A program made the translations under genes and the position numbers. Source: Candidatus Roizmanbacteria bacterium CG_4_10_14_0_8_um_filter_39_9 (lineage in GTDB: Bacteria; Patescibacteriota; Microgenomatia; UBA1406; GWC2-37-13). Taken from it: 10,028 nucleotides of DNA. This document shows, in pieces, positions 6,703 through 10,028 of this stretch; position 1 is the first letter of the stretch, and every line of letters begins with the position of its first letter. The stretch spans positions 1 to 10,028 of the forward strand of contig PFLF01000049.1 of NCBI GenBank assembly GCA_002784505.1, written 5' to 3'. The notes beneath the pieces were generated by a model. That model did not search any database and was not told where the DNA came from. It saw nothing but the letters and a program-made list of their open reading frames with translations.

Positions 6703-7722
6703 ATGGAGCTTAAATATATAGATGAGTCTCTCAAAAAACAATGGGATGACCTGGTAAAAAATAATCCTGCGTCCGGATATATGCAATCATTTTGGTGGGC
6801 TGATGTTCAAAATCTGTTGGGGTGGGAAACATATAAGATTGGGATTTTTAACCGGGAAAAACTTTTGGGGGGAGCAATCATTGCGAAATACAATCATTTT
6901 AAAAACAAAAGCATTTTATATATTGGGGAAGGGCCGGTATTGCCATATGAAGAACCAGTTGCTGAGGAGATGTTCAAATTGCTTATGAGTCAGATAGATA
7001 CTATTGCTGAATTTGACGGATCACACCCAACCTCACACATAAGCATTGAACTGAAGCTTTTACAAGTCCCCGCATTTTTTTCACGTTTTCAAAGAGCTCA
7101 GTCTGACCGTCAGCCACTAAGCACTCTCATGATAGATCTTCAGCTTTCCGAAGAAGAAATTCTAAAGCAGATGAAACCGAAGGGAAGATACAATATCAAA
7201 ATTTCACAAAAAAATGGAGTTGTAATTTCCCGCATACCCCCATCGCGAGGGTTTAGTGATTTTTTGAAACTGTACCTGCCCTTTGTGAAAAGAAGCGGCT
7301 TTGACGGTAAAGACAGAGACTATTTTGAACGACTTAATTATATCCTTTCAGAAGAAGGAGGGGGAGAATATTTTTTTGCATCATACAAGGGCAAGGTTCT
7401 TGCAGTTGCTCTTGTCATTTATTTCGGAAATACGGCAACATATTTATTTGGAGCATCATCAGATGAAAATAGGCAGGTAATGGCACCATATGGCCTCCAT
7501 GGAGAAATAATACGATTTGCAAAAAAATCCGGATATCACTGGTACGACTGGTATGGGATCTCACCGGGTGAAAATACTACCCAACATCCCTGGGATGGAT
7601 TTTCCGTATTTAAAAAAAAGTTTGGAGGAAAACAAGTCAACTATATTGGAGCGTATGATTTTATCTACAATAAAAATCTTTATCTCCCAAACCATCCCCG
7701 GAAGAGATTCTGGATAGTTTGA
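6703..7722 (+). CDS. FemAB/FemX-like peptidoglycan-bridge aminoacyltransferase
   Basis: The 339-residue protein belongs to the FemABX group of the GNAT fold. These cytoplasmic enzymes move amino acids from aminoacyl-tRNA onto lipid II or its precursor to build the peptide bridge. Visible marks: the N-terminal MELKYIDESLKKQWDDLV and YMQSFWWADVQNLLGWE block; an internal 'LGGAII..Y' and 'YIGEGPVLPYE' segment; the LSEEEILKQMKPKGRYNIKI motif with the basic residues that precede the second GNAT half; YLFGASSDENRQVMAPYGLH; YDWYGISPGEN; and the closing GFSVFKKKFGGKQVNYIGAYD. The length fits the family. The frame is open to an ATG at 6667, but the ATG at 6703 gives the usual family start. TGA is the stop, which argues against the recoded UGA genetic code of some candidate phyla. 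The 3' end overlaps 43 bases with the convergent repeat-protein gene. The amino acid added cannot be told from sequence. Confidence 0.9.
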   Translation: MELKYIDESLKKQWDDLVKNNPASGYMQSFWWADVQNLLGWETYKIGIFNREKLLGGAIIAKYNHFKNKSILYIGEGPVLPYEEPVAEEMFKLLMSQIDTIAEFDGSHPTSHISIELKLLQVPAFFSRFQRAQSDRQPLSTLMIDLQLSEEEILKQMKPKGRYNIKISQKNGVVISRIPPSRGFSDFLKLYLPFVKRSGFDGKDRDYFERLNYILSEEGGGEYFFASYKGKVLAVALVIYFGNTATYLFGASSDENRQVMAPYGLHGEIIRFAKKSGYHWYDWYGISPGENTTQHPWDGFSVFKKKFGGKQVNYIGAYDFIYNKNLYLPNHPRKRFWIV

Positions 7723-8090
7723 AAAAGCCCGATCGACGCAAATCCCTGTTTGGGAGTTGGTTTTGGTGTAGCCTTCGCTGTTGGCTTCGGAGTAGGTTTT
7801 GCTGTGGGCTTAGGAGTAGGTTTTGCTGTTGGTTTGGGTGTCGGTTTTACGGTTGGAGTTGGCGAAGGCTTTGAGGTTATTTGGATACGCGAGGTATTAA
7901 TATTTGTATCAATAACGCTTATATCCTTAAAATTTGTGACGGTTGTGGGGGAAGGATTGACCGTATTGAACCGTTGAATTGTGTTTGTATTTATACTCGT
8001 GTTTGGATTAATGACAGCTCCCTGTGTCTGGCCCGCCATAACCGTCAACCCTCCAATAACTCCCGCGACTATTTTATGTGCGTTTTTCAT
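7680..8090 (-). CDS. Small secreted Pro/Thr/Lys-repeat protein, unknown function
   Basis: The 136-residue product starts with a signal-peptide-like segment (MKNAHKIVAGVIGGLTVMAG, cleavage possible near residues 24-25). It continues with a Thr/Asn-rich stretch at about 25-72 (NTSINTNTIQ, TNINTSRIQ), then a Pro-rich rod at 73-114 built of KPTPKPTA units, and a short amphipathic end (GFASIGLFQTIQNLFRGWFGR). The Pro/Lys/Thr rod is of the kind that spans or binds a cell wall. No sortase motif is seen; the hydrophobic/basic end could bind membrane. ATG at 8090 is chosen over an in-frame GTG at 8096 because of the MKN signal start and the promoter just upstream. The gene follows MltG by 45 bases but has its own promoter-like sequence. 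Function is unknown; the wall-related neighbours suggest an envelope role. Confidence 0.7.
   Translation of the reverse strand: MKNAHKIVAGVIGGLTVMAGQTQGAVINPNTSINTNTIQRFNTVNPSPTTVTNFKDISVIDTNINTSRIQITSKPSPTPTVKPTPKPTAKPTPKPTAKPTPKPTAKATPKPTPKQGFASIGLFQTIQNLFRGWFGR
7752..7847 (-). repeat. Four in-frame 24-base units encoding KPTPKPTA
   Basis: Reading on the minus strand, 7847-7776 encodes three peptide-identical KPTPKPTA units, and 7775-7752 a variant (KATPKPTP). The DNA units differ at synonymous and a few other sites (for example cgctgttggcttcgg versus tgctgtgggcttagg on the plus strand), so the peptide is kept while the DNA drifts. This points to selection on the protein rather than a recent slippage event. 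The less regular PSPTPTV before it extends the Pro-rich part. Confidence 0.85.
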
Positions 8091-8096
8091 ATGCAC

Positions 8097-8125
8097 ATAT
8101 TACATCTTTTAGTACTAGGAATCAA
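8097..8125 (-). promoter_or_regulatory. Promoter of the Pro/Thr/Lys-repeat gene (leaderless)
   Basis: On the minus strand TTGATT (8125-8120) and TAATAT (8102-8097) stand 17 bases apart, a good sigma-70 spacing with four of six matches in each hexamer. The -10 ends six bases before the ATG at 8090, so the transcript should begin at or beside the start codon. The -35 lies just beyond the MltG stop. Confidence 0.5.
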
Positions 8126-8135
8126 ATTGTTCGGG

Positions 8136-9113
8136 TTAATTGAGATAATTTTCTATGTTTTCCAAGTGTTTTTGGTACGTCTCAGCGCAGTGTATTTGTT
8201 TATTACTATCATGGAGATAAAATAAGCAGGATGTTTCCGCCGGGTCAAGCGCTGCTTTTATATAGCCAATATTCGGACTGCAGATAGGTGTCGGTGGAAG
8301 ACCCTTATACAGATATGAATTATACGGAGAATCATTTTGCTTTTCGCTGATCGCAATCCCTCCCCACCAACTCCCATCTTCTTTTTTACCGAGCGTATAC
8401 TGCATGGTTGCATCAATCTGAAGTGGCATATCGGTATTCAATCTATTCCATATAATGCCAGAGATGAGGCGTGCATCTTCCTGGCCGGCGGCCTCCCGTG
8501 CGATGAGTGATGCAATTTTCAAGCCGGTAGTCCACCTTATGTTTGCCGCAATATATTTATCTGCATAAGGCGCAAACATTTCATTGAAGCGGTTGATAAA
8601 ACGTTTTGCCACTTCAGGAGGTGTCTCATTTACCGGTATCAGGTAAGTATCCGGATAGTACACTCCCTCAAAATATTCCGGACTATTTGTTTTGTAGAGT
8701 ATATTCCACTGATCGAGTTTAGTTTGATCCCAACCCAATGCTTTTGCTACTATTTCTCCCACCTGTTCTTTCCTGACGCAACCGGAAACAGTTACCCAGA
8801 CCAAGCCGGGTTTGTCAGTAACTATTTTAAAAACTTGCCACGAATTCATATTTGGAGCAATGCGATAGCCACCGGACAATATTTTTTTGTCTTTGGCAAA
8901 CGTATCAAGAAGGAATCGGAACGCTTCAATATTTTTAATAAGTTTTTTTTCCTTGAGTGATGTGGTTATGTCAAACTCAACCTCATTTTGTGGGACAATG
9001 AATACCTGTTGCTCTGAGGACCTCCCCACAGGCCCAAAATACCTGAAAAAAAGAAATACACCTGCAAGCACACAGAAAATAACAAAAGCGATAAAAACAA
9101 CAAATTTATTCAT
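8136..9113 (-). CDS. mltG: Endolytic murein transglycosylase MltG (YceG-like)
   Basis: The 325-residue protein has an N-terminal membrane helix at about 4-23, with the rest outside. MltG cleaves nascent glycan strands near the membrane and so sets glycan length. Residues 36-100 form the LysM-like part (FDITTSLKEKKLIKN, GGYRIAPNMNSWQVFKIV). Residues 105-325 form the catalytic part: EGVYYPDTYLIP, A201-S-L-I-A-R-E207-A-A, IWNRLNTDMPLQIDATMQY, SPYNSYLYKGLPPTPICSPN, IKAALDPAETSCLFYL. E207 aligns with what I recall as the catalytic Glu of E. coli MltG (second Glu of the EKE motif); the first Glu of that motif is Ala205 here. Length is close to the family norm (about 330-340). The start is 1 base after the stop of the PEP-domain gene, with no Shine-Dalgarno sequence, so coupling is likely. 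Confidence 0.95.
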   Translation of the reverse strand: MNKFVVFIAFVIFCVLAGVFLFFRYFGPVGRSSEQQVFIVPQNEVEFDITTSLKEKKLIKNIEAFRFLLDTFAKDKKILSGGYRIAPNMNSWQVFKIVTDKPGLVWVTVSGCVRKEQVGEIVAKALGWDQTKLDQWNILYKTNSPEYFEGVYYPDTYLIPVNETPPEVAKRFINRFNEMFAPYADKYIAANIRWTTGLKIASLIAREAAGQEDARLISGIIWNRLNTDMPLQIDATMQYTLGKKEDGSWWGGIAISEKQNDSPYNSYLYKGLPPTPICSPNIGYIKAALDPAETSCLFYLHDSNKQIHCAETYQKHLENIENYLN

Positions 9114-9114
9114 A

Positions 9115-10028
9115 CTATTTAAACAGGGTATTCCAAGGCATGGCCTTTTTTATATTATTTTGTCCGGCCTTTTTATTAATGAGAGTAATTATTCCTTCGT
9201 CGGCGTTAACCTCAATATAATCACCATCTTCAAATAAGTCAGTCGCAAAATGGGTGCCAACTACACACGGTTTTTTAAGTTCATTTGCGATAATTGATGC
9301 ATGACAAATAAGATTTACTTTTCCCTCAGTCGCATTTACTTCCACAATATCTCCATCCCTCAATCTTTTAGTAGCGATTGATGTGCCAACTACCGTTGGT
9401 TTTTCAAATTCCCGGGCAATAATTGCCGCATGGCAGAGTATTCCTCCTTCATCCGTCACAATGGCCGCTGCCTTTTTCATAGCAGGAACAAAGTCGGGGA
9501 TAGTCATCGGCGAAATCAATATTTCTCCCTCTTGAACTTCATTAATTTGTTTATGACCCATAACGCGTCTTACAAATCCCCGGACAATGCCACGATACGC
9601 GGGAGAGCCAGTAAGTTGTCTTACTTTCTGCATAGGCTCATTTGTCATAAAATGAATGCCAAACATTTTTTCCACCTGAAGCTTCTTAAATTCTGCTAAC
9701 AATTTATTTTGTGTAAAAAAGTATCCCTTATCTCTTTTTTCCAGTTCACTTTTGGGTGGAATTTTACCTGACAGTATTTCATTTGTCAGGAGGATTGAAG
9801 ACAAATTACCAAGGTTCGGAAAAATCTGAAGAAGTGACGTCCGAATAACGGTATCCGAGCTATTACATAATTTATCCGTAAGAGTTCTCACTTTTGTCAA
9901 GTTATCCAACGGTAATCCTGCGACTTGTGACTCATCATTCATCTGAAAAAACCACCACATTGCCTCAAACCAAGGATAACCCGCCTCAAGCTCTTTCAAA
10001 AATCGCTTAAGGGAAACAAGATCAATTG
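9115..10028 (-). CDS. PEP-utilising-enzyme mobile (phosphohistidine) domain protein, C-terminal part (cut by right edge)
   Basis: The frame is open to the right edge (303 residues visible before TAG at 9117-9115). An internal TTG at 9999 is not taken as the start, because the coding frame continues upstream without a stop and the 5' end is outside. The first ~135 visible residues are helical and not recognised (YPWFEAMWWFFQM, LFPNL-type segments). Then comes the swivelling phosphohistidine domain of PEP synthase/PPDK/rifampicin-phosphotransferase-type proteins: GSPAYRGIVRGFVRRV, EGEILISPMTIPDFVPAM, AAAIVTDEGGILCHAAIIAR, KPTVVGT, LRDGDIVEVNATEGKV. The His at 9432-9430 is the expected phospho-acceptor. 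Directly after this the last 43 residues are repeated in diverged form. Whether an ATP-grasp domain exists upstream cannot be seen. It may transfer phosphate among PEP, pyruvate or another acceptor; substrate unknown. Its stop is 1 base before the mltG start. Confidence 0.85.
   Translation of the reverse strand, partial: IDLVSLKRFLKELEAGYPWFEAMWWFFQMNDESQVAGLPLDNLTKVRTLTDKLCNSSDTVIRTSLLQIFPNLGNLSSILLTNEILSGKIPPKSELEKRDKGYFFTQNKLLAEFKKLQVEKMFGIHFMTNEPMQKVRQLTGSPAYRGIVRGFVRRVMGHKQINEVQEGEILISPMTIPDFVPAMKKAAAIVTDEGGILCHAAIIAREFEKPTVVGTSIATKRLRDGDIVEVNATEGKVNLICHASIIANELKKPCVVGTHFATDLFEDGDYIEVNADEGIITLINKKAGQNNIKKAMPWNTLFK
9178..9435 (-). repeat. Tandem in-frame 129-base duplication of the phosphohistidine segment
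   Basis: Codons 9435-9307 and 9306-9178 on the minus strand each encode 43 residues that begin CHA(A/S)IIA and end (N/T)LI. They are 26 of 43 identical, sharing the His, KP, VVGT, DGD, EVNA and EG positions. The two copies abut with no spacer. The Gly-Gly that precedes the His in the first copy is not part of the duplicated unit. Confidence 0.9.

Noticed and set aside
6681..6713. Ten-codon upstream frame (MFKQYYSYGA) overlapping the FemAB start
   Set aside because: Short, AT-rich and without conserved regulatory features; nothing supports its translation.
7720..7722. TGA as a recoded sense codon (as in some candidate phyla) extending the FemAB protein
   Set aside because: The protein already has the full family length and its usual end; reading through would add only antisense repeat sequence. 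No in-frame TGA occurs inside any of the real genes.
7750..7977. Plus-strand frame encoding a Gly/Val/Phe repeat (MGVGFGVAFAVGFGVGFAVG)
   Set aside because: It is the antisense reading of the KPTPKPTA repeat. The minus-strand frame has a signal peptide, a promoter and a sensible end; the plus frame has none of these.
9178..9435. The tandem segment as an assembly error
   Set aside because: The copies differ at 17 of 43 residues and stay in frame, so this is not a duplicated read or contig end.
1..10028. CRISPR arrays, tRNA or rRNA genes, insertion sequences, prophage or toxin-antitoxin genes
   Set aside because: No regularly spaced direct repeats, no cloverleaf with a CCA-type end, no transposase or integrase motif, and no typical toxin-antitoxin pair was found on either strand by eye.

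Overview
The window reads as a piece of an AT-rich bacterial chromosome, most likely from a Candidate Phyla Radiation (Patescibacteria) lineage. This is an inference from several things. The genes are compact, with gaps of 1-2 bp, and TGA is used as an ordinary stop at the FemAB gene. No start codon carries a convincing Shine-Dalgarno sequence, and at least three genes have a -10 box so close to the ATG that the mRNA should be leaderless. Short membrane-anchored proteins carry a 'WxC..G.WVK.G.PS.PKP...C' signature that I associate, from memory only, with such genomes. Peptidoglycan enzymes (MltG, FemAB) show a cell wall, and rubrerythrin fits an anaerobic life.

Layout. Positions 1-539 (minus) are the N-terminal half of an EamA/DMT-family transporter cut by the left edge. 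It is divergent from a five-gene plus-strand cluster at 651-6037: a ten-cysteine membrane-anchored protein, a small membrane-anchored unknown, a membrane-anchored protein with an NTF2-like C-terminal domain, a 1183-residue mosaic surface protein, and a second ten-cysteine protein that is a clear paralogue of the first. The mosaic protein runs signal peptide, Cys-rich head, CARDB-like modules, carboxypeptidase-regulatory-like modules, beta-propeller, FecR-like module, TM helix and basic tail. All five look exported or membrane-anchored, so the cluster reads as an undescribed envelope module. Its function is not apparent from sequence.

Positions 6061-6627 (minus) are a complete rubrerythrin, convergent to the cluster. 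Positions 6703-7722 (plus) are a FemAB/FemX-like aminoacyltransferase for peptidoglycan bridges. Its 3' end overlaps tail-to-tail with a small secreted Pro/Thr/Lys-repeat protein (7680-8090, minus). Upstream of that on the minus strand lie MltG (8136-9113) and, 1 bp before it, a PEP-utilising-enzyme mobile-domain protein cut by the right edge (9115-10028). The latter contains a diverged in-frame tandem duplication of its phosphohistidine segment. MltG, FemAB and the repeat protein make 6.7-9.1 kb look like a cell-wall neighbourhood.

There is no gene-free stretch over 300 bases. The largest gaps are 540-650 and 6628-6702, both divergent promoter regions. No tRNA, rRNA, CRISPR array, insertion sequence or strong rho-independent terminator was seen.
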